Shown: positions 35,340-45,700 of the stretch, one piece after another
Layout: each line of letters begins with the position of its first letter
How positions within the stretch are numbered: position 1 is the stretch's first letter
Assembly: GCA_041432705.1 (NCBI GenBank)
Contig: JAPWAE010000007.1
Span: 58,391 to 122,390, forward strand
Length of the DNA: 64,000 nucleotides
Reading direction: 5' to 3'
Source of the DNA: Pauljensenia sp018375675
GTDB lineage: Bacteria; Actinomycetota; Actinomycetes; Actinomycetales; Actinomycetaceae
Made by a program: the position numbers and the translations under genes
Notes under the pieces: generated by a model
What the model was told of the DNA's origin: nothing
The model's database searches: none
Seen by the model: the letters and a program-made list of their open reading frames with translations, nothing else

Positions 35340-36211
35340 CAGTTACTGCCTTCTCTACGAGGAACCCGGCGAGCGGTCTCAATCGACGCCGGACGTACTG
35401 GTTGAATCATCCGATTCATGACATTCGATGTCAATGTTACTCGTGATTTGGTTCCTGCGTAAACTACAACGGCGGTCGTATTATCCCGGGTGCCCGATTC
35501 CAGCGACGCGCGTACAAGCGCATCCGCGGTCCCCTGAGGGCCGTCACCAGCCGCGACAACCGCATGAATCTGCGAATCACGCAGGACGCCGTGCACGCCG
35601 TCTGTACAGATGACCGCCCGATCACCCTCTTCCAGCGGCATGATTGTGTAGTCGGCTTTCACACTTCCGGTCTGCCCAGCGCCCAGCGCCTTTGTCACAA
35701 CGTTTGCGGGAGGGATCACACGAGGCGCTCCGGAGGTGGCCGCGAGGTCACGTGCCTCCTGCAGCGCGGAGTGGTCGTGGGTGAGCTGGCGGATGCCCCC
35801 GCCGCCCACGACATACACGCGGGAGTCACCCACGTTAAAGGAGAGCCAGTACGGGCCCTCGGCGGTGCGCAGCACCATGACGCCCGACAGGGTCGTCCCC
35901 GGCGCACTCATCGGATTGTCGATCGGGGCCAGCGAGGCGACGGCCGTTGCCGCCGCGTCGATCGCGACGGACAGGTCCACCAGGTCGACGGGACGGTTGC
36001 CCAGACGATCGGTGCTCAGGAACTCCTGGAGGGTAATGACGGCGCTCGACGAGGCCTGGGCACCACCCAGGTGGCCACCCATCCCATCTGCGACAGCGAA
36101 GACGGGAGGGACAGCCAGCCATGAATCCTCGTTTTCGGAGCGGACCGGACCGATGTCGGTCGAGGCGCCCCATCGAACTGCGGGACGTTCCGCATGTTCA
36201 TTCAGAGACAT
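35339..36211 (-). CDS. PP2C-family Ser/Thr protein phosphatase
   Basis: This 290-residue cytoplasmic phosphatase has metal-binding motifs in order: SENEDSW, the hallmark VADGMGGHLGG, VICTDGVHG and TRDNTTAVVVYAG. It should remove phosphate from Ser/Thr of substrates of the kinase encoded directly upstream, as PstP does in other actinobacteria. It lacks the membrane anchor and extracellular domain that PstP-type enzymes usually carry, so it is the short soluble form. A TAGAAT box 55 bases upstream suggests that it and the FHA gene also have their own promoter, separate from the operon promoter. Confidence 0.92.
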   Translation of the reverse strand: MSLNEHAERPAVRWGASTDIGPVRSENEDSWLAVPPVFAVADGMGGHLGGAQASSSAVITLQEFLSTDRLGNRPVDLVDLSVAIDAAATAVASLAPIDNPMSAPGTTLSGVMVLRTAEGPYWLSFNVGDSRVYVVGGGGIRQLTHDHSALQEARDLAATSGAPRVIPPANVVTKALGAGQTGSVKADYTIMPLEEGDRAVICTDGVHGVLRDSQIHAVVAAGDGPQGTADALVRASLESGTRDNTTAVVVYAGTKSRVTLTSNVMNRMIQPVRPASIETARRVPRREGSN

Positions 36212-36265
36212 GTGCCTTCATCCTTTAGCTGCGTTGAGCGCGAGGGATCACGCGCGATACTGACC

Positions 36266-36271
36266 ATTCTA
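36266..36271 (-). promoter_or_regulatory. Possible internal promoter (-10) for PP2C and FHA genes
   Basis: TAGAAT on the minus strand lies 54 bases before the PP2C ATG in the only sizeable gap (136 bases) of the operon. It is the same -10 sequence seen before the hydrolase cassettes. Confidence 0.4.
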
Positions 36272-36347
36272 CACGCGACGTGACCAGCGCCTCGTTGAGA
36301 CGCGATGGGTCGCGATGCATAAAACTGAACCGATTGCATGACCCGCA

Positions 36348-37883
36348 TCACGGCACATCCACACATGCGCGCAGCGGCTCAGACATGCGCCCGGACGAGC
36401 GAGACACCGTCGTGAGCTCCATACAATTCTCGCCGCTGGCGCCGTCCACCATCGCCGTTGTGGTCTCCACGCGGCCGTGCGACGTGCCTGCCGGGCCCGT
36501 CGCCTCGTAGGCGTAGACGATGTCGGTGGGGGCTGGGCCCGTCGGCGCCGTCCACGTCCACGTCACCACGCCGTCTGCGTACTCCCCCGTCAAGCCGGAG
36601 GCCTGCGGCGGGGCCGACCCCACGGCGTCCCCGGGGGCGGGCGACGCACTCGTCGTCTCGGGGGCGGGAGAAATGCGAGTAAAGGATCCTTCGCCGCGCA
36701 GCATGCCCACGACCAGGCCGGCGGCAATGACCGCCGCCACGAGCGCCAGGAGCACGCCCACGACGGGCGAGATCCCCCGCTTGGCGCCCGAGGAATCCTC
36801 GACCACGCGACCGATCGAGTCCTCGTCCACGTCCGAGGAACGTTCAATCTTCCAGGAGTCCGCGACGGCCTCGACGCCGCCGGAGCCCGCCCCGCCCTCG
36901 AAGGAATACGAGGCCGAGGAGCGCAGGCGCGTCTTATCCGGGTCGATGACGGGAGCGCCACGCAGGCGCGTCTTCTGGTCGCCCCCGATGGGGGTGGAGG
37001 CCTTGGAGCGCTTCTCCTTGATCTCCATCTCCGTGCGCGGCAGGCCCAGCTCCTTCTGGACGCGCTGCAACCCCTGACCGAACTCCATCGCACTCTGGGT
37101 GCGCTCCTGCGGGTCGATCGTCATGGCGGCGCGCAGCACGCGCTCGAGTTCCGCCGGCGCATCCGCGCGGCCGAGGCCGCGCATGCGACCACGCTGCACG
37201 CGGTTCGCGATCGACGCGGCAGAATTGTCGCCGATCGGGTCCTCGAAGGGGCTGCGGCCCGTCACGAAGGTCCACGTCGTCGCGGCCAGCGCCCACACGT
37301 CCTGCAGGGGCGAAGCCGGCGAATTCACGTCCTGCTGCTCCGGGGGCGCCCACAGCACCGAAAAGCCGTCGAACGCTCCGACCTCCAGCTGCCCCACCTT
37401 CGAGGCCACGCCGAAGTCAGCGAGCACCGGCTTGCCGTAGGCATCCAGCATGATGTTGGACGGCTTGATATCGCGGTGCACGTAACCCAGGCGGTGGAAC
37501 ATCTCCACGCCGCCGCACACCTTGATCATCGTGTCGAGGGCCTTCTCCAGAGCCATCGGGCGCGCGCGCACCTGCGTGAGCAGGTCAGCAACCGGGCAAT
37601 ATTCCATCACCAGGTAGGCGCGGCCGTCGGCCGTCGTTCCCACGCCGTGCAGCTCGACGACCGCGGGGTGGCCGGCCAGCAGCGTCATAGCGTCGGCCTC
37701 GCGGTGCAGTTCCTTCGTGCCCCGCTCGTCGCCCTGAGTACGCACGACCTTAATGGCGACCTCGCGGCTCGGCAGCTCCTGACGGTACAGGAACACGTCG
37801 GCGAAGCCACCCTGCCCCAGCGGGCGCACCCACCGGAAACCGGGAATATCGGGGCCCCTCATACCCGCAACAGCTGGCGTCAC
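36348..37883 (-). CDS. Membrane-anchored Ser/Thr protein kinase
   Basis: 511 residues. The N-terminal Hanks-type kinase domain (about 10-280) has PLGQGGFADVFLY (glycine loop), VAIKVV (Lys), YVHRDIKPSNIML (catalytic loop, about 135-147), ADFGVAS and an APE-like WAPPEQQD. A juxtamembrane linker leads to one membrane segment (VVGVLLALVAAVIAAGLVVGML, about 372-393) and an external domain of about 115 residues that looks Fn3-like (TGEYADGVVTWTWTAPTG). PASTA repeats are absent. Its GTG at 37883 overlaps the stop of the transglutaminase-like gene (GTGA). Together with the PP2C and FHA genes it forms a phospho-signalling set tied to the envelope proteins upstream. Confidence 0.93.
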   Translation of the reverse strand: MTPAVAGMRGPDIPGFRWVRPLGQGGFADVFLYRQELPSREVAIKVVRTQGDERGTKELHREADAMTLLAGHPAVVELHGVGTTADGRAYLVMEYCPVADLLTQVRARPMALEKALDTMIKVCGGVEMFHRLGYVHRDIKPSNIMLDAYGKPVLADFGVASKVGQLEVGAFDGFSVLWAPPEQQDVNSPASPLQDVWALAATTWTFVTGRSPFEDPIGDNSAASIANRVQRGRMRGLGRADAPAELERVLRAAMTIDPQERTQSAMEFGQGLQRVQKELGLPRTEMEIKEKRSKASTPIGGDQKTRLRGAPVIDPDKTRLRSSASYSFEGGAGSGGVEAVADSWKIERSSDVDEDSIGRVVEDSSGAKRGISPVVGVLLALVAAVIAAGLVVGMLRGEGSFTRISPAPETTSASPAPGDAVGSAPPQASGLTGEYADGVVTWTWTAPTGPAPTDIVYAYEATGPAGTSHGRVETTTAMVDGASGENCMELTTVSRSSGRMSEPLRACVDVP

Positions 37884-40543
37884 GCCTTCTTCTCCTCATC
37901 CATCGTGCGCGCGATCGACGCGCTCAGTCGCAACTTGCGGCGCATGCGCAGGGAGCGCAGGGACAGCGCGCGGCGCACGCGCGCCAGGAAGCCAGCCTTC
38001 TTGCTCACCTGCGTACGCAGGGAGCGCACCTGGGCCCACGCGTCACGCGCACGGTCACGCGAGGCACCGTTCGAAGCGAAGCTCGCGATATCCGCGTAGC
38101 GCGCGATCACCACGGGGGCGGGCACGTCGTCGCCGAAGCGGCTCCAGCCGTCGATGATGTAGCGGCCCGCGCCGGCCTCGACCTCGTCGACCTCCACCGA
38201 GTCCGTCGAACCGTCGTCGCCGTGGCGCACCTCGCCCGTCACCAGGGAGAAGGGGTCGCCCGGGTCCTCGCCGAGCTCCCACTGGGAGGCCAGCGACCAG
38301 GCGGTCTCCTGGCGTGTACGACCCACGTCGATGCGCAGGCCGGAGTCCGCGGCCAGGTCCACGACCTCGTCCCACGAGCCGACCAGCGCGCCCACGGCGG
38401 CGGCACGGCGCCGACGCCTGCGGCGCCCCGCCTTAAACAGCAGGACCATCAGCGGCGGCAGAAGAATCAACAGGATGCCACCCGAGATACCGGCGACGAG
38501 ACCCCACGGGAAGGGCTCGGCCGGGGGCTCCATCGGGTCGGCGTTCTGGTCGCGCGTCGTCGGCGGCAGCTCGGCGGGAGCCTCCGGGGGCTCCGGGGGC
38601 TGGAGCACCTGCGGGCGCGGCACGCTCCGAGGCTTGGGGACCTGGGTCTGCGGCGTGTGGTCGCGCGGGGGCGTGGGATCGAAGACGGCCCAGACGCCGC
38701 CCTCGAACTCGACCTCGACCCACGCGCGGATGTCCGAGCCGTGCAGGGTCGCGGGACCGCCCTGGGAGCCACCCTCGGGGTAGGCGCCCATGACGACGCG
38801 AGCGTTCATACCCAACTGATGCAGCATCAGGGCCATGAGCGCCGAGTACTGCTGGTCGTCGCCGATGAGCTGCTCGTCGCCGCTCAGCATGCGCTCGAGG
38901 CGGTCCGTGCGCACACCCGGACGCGAGAACTGCGTGTTCTCGTTCAGGTAGTAGCCGTTATTCGCCAGGTAGTGCTCGATCGCGCGCGCGGCGGACAGCG
39001 CCGTGGAGGCGTTCTGGGTGAGCTCCGAGACCTTCGTCGCCAGGCCCTCGGGCACGTTCTTGTCGGTGGTACCAAGCGGCACGACCGACAGGGATGCCAG
39101 GTCCTCGTCACGCACGGGCTCGGCGAAGGACGTGCGCACGTTGTAGGTCATGGTTCCCGCGGGGCCGGTCGTCAGCGCGGCGTTCGCCCACGTGTCCACG
39201 TAGAGGCCGTCCTTCTGGGCGGCGGAACCCGCACCCGTGAACGCGATCTCCGAGGGATTGCCGAGCACCGGCACCCACGGGCCGGACAGGCCAGTCGTCG
39301 TCACGGTCACGAGGGAGTCCCCCTCAGGGCGGCCGGGGATCGTGGACTCCACGGGAATGTAGCCCGTGTGTCCGTCTCCGCGCTTCGTGGACATACCGAA
39401 GGTCGTGCCGTCGTACACGTCCATCGCGGCGATGCGCACGCGCTGGTTCTCCGGCAGGTCGGACACGGTCATGAGGGTTTCGTCCTGCAGGTCCGTCGTG
39501 TAGTGGCGGAAGGAGGACAGGGGCGAGGGGTAGGCCTGAATGTCGAGGGGCGGATCCACGAGGTCGCGGCCCACGATGCGAGTCCCGCCGGCGCCGAGGA
39601 ACGCCGCAGCGGGCAGCGCGACGCCGACAGACACCGCGAGAATCGAGAGGGCACCCAGCAGACGCGTGCCAACGTACACGGTCGAACGCGACTGGCGAGC
39701 GGCCGTCACCTCGCCACCACCCGAGGCGGAACGACCCACGAGGACGTCCTGCCCCAGCGAGATGCGCTGGTACTGGGCGGCCAGCGCCCACCAGGCGGCC
39801 AGAAGCGCCCACCAGGTCAGCACGGCCCACACGGGCAGCGCATGGCGCGAGAGGCCGAAGAAGACCGAAATGACGCCCATGACAACGAGCGGGATCGACC
39901 CGAGGACCGCGCGCCCGGAGCGGGCAGTGATCAGGCCCGCGAGGACAGCGCACACGAGGCCGCACATCCACGGCACGAGGGCCGGACCCGAGTAGACAGA
40001 CACCGGGGCCGTCAGGGTGAGCAGGTCCTTCCACGCGCGGAAGGAACCCAGCACCATGACCTGCAGGGTCTTGCCCGTGGGCAGGAACCCGTAGAGGGCC
40101 TCGGCGCGCAGGGCGGCCGCGCTACCCAGCAGAAAGTACGTGACGACGACGCTCAGGACGGTCGTCAGCGCGTCCCAGCGCCAGCGCGTCGAGGCGGCGG
40201 CGATCAGCAGGCCGCAGGCTACGCCCGCACCCGCGGCAATCGCGCCCGTTCCCCCGCCGAAGACGGGCTCGAAAGCCGCGACCGGGCCGGCGAAGAGCAG
40301 GGCGAGGACGAGCAGCGACCAGATCGGCAGGCGGGTGCGGAACGTCGCGAAGCGCTGCGTGATCGTCAGCAGGCGGTTGCGCGTGGTCCTCGGCTTGGGC
40401 GCGGGCGACTCACCCGCAGCGACGGGCGCCTGGTCCTGGGCGGTTGCCTCGCGCTGCTCGGTCGCCTCCACGGACGAGGCCACGGCCTCATCCTGGGAAT
40501 CAATGCGCTGAGCGCGGGGCTTGGTGTGCACGTTGTTGCTCAT
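37880..40543 (-). CDS. Transglutaminase-like membrane protein (TgpA type) lacking obvious catalytic Cys and His
   Basis: About 887 residues: a cytoplasmic tail, about six to seven membrane segments (residues 60-300), a large external region with the transglutaminase fold, then one more membrane segment (WGLVAGISGGILLILLPPLMVLLF) and a cytoplasmic C terminus. In active members a Cys starts the helix before the ALMLRxLG stretch and a His precedes AWVEV. Here the helix reads IGDDQQYSALMALMLHQLG and the strand reads DIRAWVEVEF, so both residues seem replaced; only the FDPTP Asp is kept. The protein may be structural. Its ATG overlaps the DUF58 stop (ATGA). An external Pro-rich stretch precedes the last membrane segment. 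Confidence 0.82.
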   Translation of the reverse strand: MSNNVHTKPRAQRIDSQDEAVASSVEATEQREATAQDQAPVAAGESPAPKPRTTRNRLLTITQRFATFRTRLPIWSLLVLALLFAGPVAAFEPVFGGGTGAIAAGAGVACGLLIAAASTRWRWDALTTVLSVVVTYFLLGSAAALRAEALYGFLPTGKTLQVMVLGSFRAWKDLLTLTAPVSVYSGPALVPWMCGLVCAVLAGLITARSGRAVLGSIPLVVMGVISVFFGLSRHALPVWAVLTWWALLAAWWALAAQYQRISLGQDVLVGRSASGGGEVTAARQSRSTVYVGTRLLGALSILAVSVGVALPAAAFLGAGGTRIVGRDLVDPPLDIQAYPSPLSSFRHYTTDLQDETLMTVSDLPENQRVRIAAMDVYDGTTFGMSTKRGDGHTGYIPVESTIPGRPEGDSLVTVTTTGLSGPWVPVLGNPSEIAFTGAGSAAQKDGLYVDTWANAALTTGPAGTMTYNVRTSFAEPVRDEDLASLSVVPLGTTDKNVPEGLATKVSELTQNASTALSAARAIEHYLANNGYYLNENTQFSRPGVRTDRLERMLSGDEQLIGDDQQYSALMALMLHQLGMNARVVMGAYPEGGSQGGPATLHGSDIRAWVEVEFEGGVWAVFDPTPPRDHTPQTQVPKPRSVPRPQVLQPPEPPEAPAELPPTTRDQNADPMEPPAEPFPWGLVAGISGGILLILLPPLMVLLFKAGRRRRRRRAAAVGALVGSWDEVVDLAADSGLRIDVGRTRQETAWSLASQWELGEDPGDPFSLVTGEVRHGDDGSTDSVEVDEVEAGAGRYIIDGWSRFGDDVPAPVVIARYADIASFASNGASRDRARDAWAQVRSLRTQVSKKAGFLARVRRALSLRSLRMRRKLRLSASIARTMDEEKKA

Positions 40544-41766
40544 GCCAAGCCTCCGGCGACGATAATGCGCGGCAGGTCGTCCAGCGTCGAGCAATCCAGG
40601 AGCACACCACGGCCGAGGTCACGGCGGGCTCGCACGCCCTCCGCGCCGATACGGATGATGGAGACCGGAACGTCGATCGGGGCCAGGCGCGCCAGGTGGG
40701 CGGCCTCGGTATCCGTCACGTTCGGTCCGACGATGAGGGTGAGGGCGGAGACGCCGGGACGCTGTGCCACGGCCTCGCGCACGCGGCGCGACAGGTCACC
40801 GAAGGAGCGAGCCTTCACCTCGGAGAGGGCGTCCAGCATGCGCATGGCGACGCCGGACGGCAGCCAGCCCTCGGTCGTCGTCAGCGACACGGGGCGCGAT
40901 TCGCGCAGGTTCGCCAGGCCCAGGGAGCCGGCGACGGAAACCGCGGTCTCGAAGGCGTCGTGGTCCCACGCGTCGCGCGACGTATCCAGGACGATGACGT
41001 GATGGGAGCGGTGCGTCTCCTCGTACTGGCGCACAATGAGCTTGCCCAGGCGCGCCGTCGACTGCCAGTGCACGGCGCGGCGGTCGTCGCCCGGCTCGTA
41101 GTCGCGCAGCGCGTGGAAGGACACGTCGGAGCTGGAGAGCTTGCCCGTGGCCACGCCCTCGACGTCCAGTTGGAAGCCGGTCGCGTCGAAGGGAACACGC
41201 ACAGTGCGCGGGTGCACGTGCAGGAGGACGGGCTCGTCCCACATGCGCACGCGGCGCAGCAGGCCGAGCGCATCGGAACGCACAGCGCGCGCGGGGCCGA
41301 CGTTGATGAGGCCTCGGTGACGCGAGGAAATCAGGAACATCTCGTCCCAGGTCTCGTGAGCGCCCAGCGGGGGCACGACAAACTCGCCCGTACCCGTGCC
41401 GATCGGCAGCTCGATGATGCCCGAGCGCACGGAACGCGCCCGCTCGTTGCGCACCGAAATCTCGCCAACGGCGGTCTGGCCGGCCACGATGCGCTCGTTG
41501 GGGACGCGGATCGACACGACGTGCGGGGGACGCCACGCGACGCGCATCGCGGCGAGCACCAGGGCCACGACGCCCGCGAGAGCACACGCCAGGGCCTCGA
41601 CCCACTGGAAGGCCACCGCGAGCGCGAGGCCCACGATGACGAGCGTGATCACGGCCCACCCGGTCGTGGTGACCGCGCCCACGAGGGTTTTGAGGGGATG
41701 CGAACGGACGGCCTGCGCCCGTTTGGGCGAGACCATCGTGGGGGTGTCCGTTCGCATCCCTTCCAT
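40540..41766 (-). CDS. DUF58 membrane protein
   Basis: 408 residues. Two membrane segments near the N terminus (GWAVITLVIVGLALAVAF and LACALAGVVALVLAAM) precede a large region with the DUF58 hallmark FHALRDYEPGDDRRAVHWQSTARLGKLIV in its middle and a von Willebrand-like VIVLDTSRDAWD. DUF58 proteins nearly always sit beside a MoxR ATPase and a TgpA-type protein, as here, and the trio is thought to assist assembly of envelope or surface complexes. The start may be 41766 or the ATG three codons later. Twenty bases separate it from the MoxR gene. Confidence 0.88.
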   Translation of the reverse strand: MEGMRTDTPTMVSPKRAQAVRSHPLKTLVGAVTTTGWAVITLVIVGLALAVAFQWVEALACALAGVVALVLAAMRVAWRPPHVVSIRVPNERIVAGQTAVGEISVRNERARSVRSGIIELPIGTGTGEFVVPPLGAHETWDEMFLISSRHRGLINVGPARAVRSDALGLLRRVRMWDEPVLLHVHPRTVRVPFDATGFQLDVEGVATGKLSSSDVSFHALRDYEPGDDRRAVHWQSTARLGKLIVRQYEETHRSHHVIVLDTSRDAWDHDAFETAVSVAGSLGLANLRESRPVSLTTTEGWLPSGVAMRMLDALSEVKARSFGDLSRRVREAVAQRPGVSALTLIVGPNVTDTEAAHLARLAPIDVPVSIIRIGAEGVRARRDLGRGVLLDCSTLDDLPRIIVAGGLA

Positions 41767-41785
41767 CGTTGTATCCGGCGTTTCC

Positions 41786-42751
41786 TTACGCGCCGACGGC
41801 CGGCGCGGGCACCGACGTCAGGGCACGCTGGATGACGCCCTCGGCGGTCGCGCCCGAGAACGCGGCGTCGGGGTCGACGATGACGCGGTGCGCCCACACG
41901 GGCACCGCGAGGGCCTTGATGTCGTCGGGCAGGACGAAGTTACGTCCCTGCGCGGCCGCCCACACGCGTGCGCAGCGCACCATGCCGATGGCGCCACGGG
42001 TAGACACGCCCAGCAGCGAGGACTCGTCCTCTCGGGTTGCCTCCGCCAGCGCAGCGACGTAGTCGAGGACAGCGCGGTCGGTGTGGTTCGCCGAGGCCAG
42101 GGCCGCCCAGGCGACGATGTCCTTGCCCGACAGCAGGGGCTTGAGGTTCTTCGAGCGGTCGGGCGAGGCCGAGCCGTCGAGGACGTCGATCATCGCGGAG
42201 CGCGAGGGGTAGCCGATCGAGGTCTTCATGAGGAAGCGGTCCAGCTGAGCCTCGGGCAGCGGGTAGGTGCCGGCCTGCTCGACGGGGTTCTGGGTCGCGA
42301 TGACCATGAAGGGCTGGGGGGCTGGGCGGCGCACGCCGTCGACCGTCACCTGGGCCTCTTCCATGACCTCCAGGAGGGCGGACTGGGTCTTGGGCGACGC
42401 ACGGTTGATCTCGTCGGCCAGGACGATCTCCGCGAAGACGGGGCCGGCGTGGAACACCCACTCGCCCGTCTTCTGGTTGAACATGTTGACGCCGGTGATG
42501 TCCGAGGGCAGCAGGTCCGGGGTGAACTGGATGCGCGAGTGCGTGCCGTCGATGACGGCGCTGATGGCGCGCGCCAGCGCGGTCTTGCCGGTGCCGGGGG
42601 CGTCCTCGAGCAGGAGGTGGCCGCCCGCGAACATCGTCGTGAGCGCGAGTCGCACGGCCTGGCGCTTGTCCAGGACCGCCACGGACACGCCGTCGACGAG
42701 GCCCTTGAAGACCTGGGCGAACCTGGTTGCATCCTCAATGGATAGGGTCAT
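41786..42751 (-). CDS. MoxR-family AAA+ ATPase
   Basis: This 321-residue cytoplasmic AAA+ protein has Walker A DAPGTGKTALARA (about 46-56), Walker B VLADEINRASPKTQSALLE (about 108), sensor 1 IATQNPVEQAGTYPLPEAQLDRF and arginine-finger regions of the MoxR (AAA_3) group, followed by the AAA lid. MoxR ATPases act as chaperone-like remodelers with the DUF58 protein encoded next. The gene follows the 2,045-residue surface protein gene by 32 bases, so that protein is a plausible client. Confidence 0.93.
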   Translation of the reverse strand: MTLSIEDATRFAQVFKGLVDGVSVAVLDKRQAVRLALTTMFAGGHLLLEDAPGTGKTALARAISAVIDGTHSRIQFTPDLLPSDITGVNMFNQKTGEWVFHAGPVFAEIVLADEINRASPKTQSALLEVMEEAQVTVDGVRRPAPQPFMVIATQNPVEQAGTYPLPEAQLDRFLMKTSIGYPSRSAMIDVLDGSASPDRSKNLKPLLSGKDIVAWAALASANHTDRAVLDYVAALAEATREDESSLLGVSTRGAIGMVRCARVWAAAQGRNFVLPDDIKALAVPVWAHRVIVDPDAAFSGATAEGVIQRALTSVPAPAVGA

Positions 42752-42783
42752 GTTTCTACCTTTTGTTGTGTGGCGGGGGTGGT

Positions 42784-45700
42784 CTATTCAGCGCGACAGT
42801 CGACGACGGGAGGCTTCGCGAGGAGCTCAGGCGCCGTCACGGCCTCGGTCAGGATACCCGTAATCTGAGGGTTATCCCGCGAGAAACGGAACTCGGTGAT
42901 CGCTGAGGGGCGTCCGGTCTTCACGCGGCACACGAGGGTCACGCCGGACGAATAGTTCGAGGCGTTGACGGCGCGCAGCGTCATCGAGCCGCACTCCTGC
43001 CCGTTTCCACACGCCACCTTCCCCTCGAAGGTTGCCTTCACGTTATCGGCCAAGTCGCCGGTCCTCACGGTGGTCCTCACCTCGCGGTGCTGGCCGTTTT
43101 TTCCGATGACCTCGACGACGATCGTGTACTCGTGGCCGGGCGCCAGGTCCTCGGCCCACCAGTTGGTAAGCGGGCCTGCCCAACTCTGCTTGGTCGAGTC
43201 TTTCAGTCCCTCGATCCAGATATTGGTCTGCGTGATCTCCGCTCCGCTCGGATTGGACCACGAAGCAGACACGCCCCAGGATCGATTCTTCTGGACGTAG
43301 GACGCGGTTGCTTGGACCTCGAAGGTCGGGATGGGATCATCGTCATCGTCACGGCTGCGTTGGCCTGTGCCGGCCGTGCCGGAAGATGCGACTACCGGGC
43401 TCCACACGTAGTCGTTCGGGCCGCGCTTGCCGCGCTGGCAGAAGTAATAGGTACGCATCGAGCCAGGGGCGAACGGGGGATCTGAATGGATATCAAAGTC
43501 ACCGCGGGTACCGTTGTTCATAGGAATGAGACTTCCGGACGTCGTGCATGCAGCAGCACTTTCCGCATGGTAAAGCTCGAGGTCGGACGCCTTATACCCA
43601 TTACCTTCCTTCAGCCGCGCATTTGAAATCCGAATAACGCCGAATTCGTTTTCAGGGTTCGGCCCCACCCCCGGCGGATCGGGAGGCAGCGGCGTCGTCT
43701 TGGCCTCTTCCGCGGGCCGCAGCGCGGGAATGGTGACGGTACGCGTGTCGGACGTGGCGCTCTCGCCCTGCAGATTAGTGACGGTCACGGTCACATTCAC
43801 GGTAGCGCCCGGTGTCACGGGAACCCGGCGAGATGTCTCGCCACCCGCCGCGGTCACGGGCTGATCGCCCACGCGAATGGTCGTCGTCCCCCAGCCGCTG
43901 GAGCCGGACTTACCCAGGATCCAGTTGAGGTCGAGGAACATGATTTGGCCGAGCTGCTTGGCCTCGGCCGACGAGATGACGGGCTTGTCCGGAGGCTGGA
44001 TCGTGGCCTTCGGGGTGCCCGTTTCGCCCGGGGATGCCTGCGAACTACCGTTCGCGTTCGTGGCGGCGACCGTGACGACGTACGGCTGGCCGTTCTTGAG
44101 GCCCTTGATGATGCACGTTCGCTCGACGCTGGTCGTGCAGGTGGTCGCCACAGAACCTGCGGTCGTCGCATAGACGGTGTACGAGGTGATGGGAGAACCG
44201 TTGTCGTTGGGGGCATCCCACTTCACCGTGAGCGTTCCGTCACCTTCAGTGACGGTCGGGCTGCCCGGGCGATCCGGGACGCCGGAGAGGGTCACGGCGT
44301 TCGACTCTGCGCCTTCAGATGGTCCGGAGGCGTTCACCGCCTTCACGGTGAAGGTGTAGCTGCGGCCAGTCGTCAGGCCGTTCACCTCGCACACGGTCTC
44401 GGTGCAGGTGGCGACCTGGCTACCACCGCTGTAGATGCGGTATTCGGTGATGCGCTCGCCGTTGGATGCCGGAGCATTGAAGGACACGGTGGCGCCCGTC
44501 GGGCCTTTGGCCCGGGCGACCACAGCGGTGGGCGCATCGGGCGGGCCCTTCACGGTGACCGTGATCGTGCCCTGGACGACGCGCGAGGGGTCCTTGAGCT
44601 TGTCGTTGACGCGGTAGGCGACGGAGATCGTCCCCGCCGACTTCGGGGTAATGGTGACGACCGTGCCGGACGTCGACGTGGTCGCGTCCCCCAGCGAGAT
44701 GGCGGCACCCTCGAGAGAGATCGGCGTGTCCGGGAAGGGGTTGGTCGCCTCCGAGGCCACGTCGATGCTCACGGGGTTATTCACCGAGGTCTTCAGCGAG
44801 TATGCCGGGAGCTGGATGCGCGGCTTCGTGGTGCCGACGACCTCGACGGGGATGGAACCGTTGACGGTGTTGCCCTGCTCGTCCGTGACGCTCACGGCGA
44901 TGGCACCGGCGGAGCCGGCGGGAGTGGTCTCGGGCGCAGACACCGTCAGGACGGTGCCCGACAGCGACGCGGAGACCGTGTCGGGGGCCGAGCCCATCGC
45001 GTAGGTGAAGGTCGAGATGTCTGTGCCCTCGGGGTCGCGCACGCCGAGCCTGAGGTCCTGCGTGACGGCGGCGCCGCCGGCCTCGACGCGGATCGCGGTC
45101 GGGGCGAAGGTGGGCGGCTGATTCTGGGTCGCCTTGATGCGCACGGGCAGCGACAGGGACGCGGTGAGCGTACCCGAGTCGGAGGCGTCGCCGTCAGCGA
45201 CCTGGATGAGGAACGCCGAGTTGCCGCCGAAGGAGGCGTTCGCGGTCAGCGTCAGCTGCGTCGACGAGTCGGCGACGACCGAGTCCAGGCCGGTCTGTGC
45301 GACCGGGGAGGAGTCGTCCACGAGGCGCGGGCTGCGGCCCGAGCGCGTCACCACGTAATCCGACAGGTTGATCGTGCGCGAGGTGCCCGCGTCCATCTCG
45401 ATGGGCAGGCCCGCGGTGTTGAGGAAGGGCGCGGTCGTGTCGCGGCCGGGCACGGTCACGACGGCGGAGTTGGTCAGGCCGTCACGGTCCGTAATCGTGT
45501 AGACGACCAGGCGCATGCTGTCCGTCACCGGGATCAGCACGTCGGAGCCCTCCACGGTCACGCCGGATTCGGCCGTCGTGACGGTCAGCTCGTTGATGCT
45601 GCCATCGGGGTCCTCGTCGTTATCGAGGACCTTCACGCGCACGGCCGAGCCGTCGGTGGGCAGCTCCTCGTAGGACACGAAATCATCGCGGGCGATGGGG

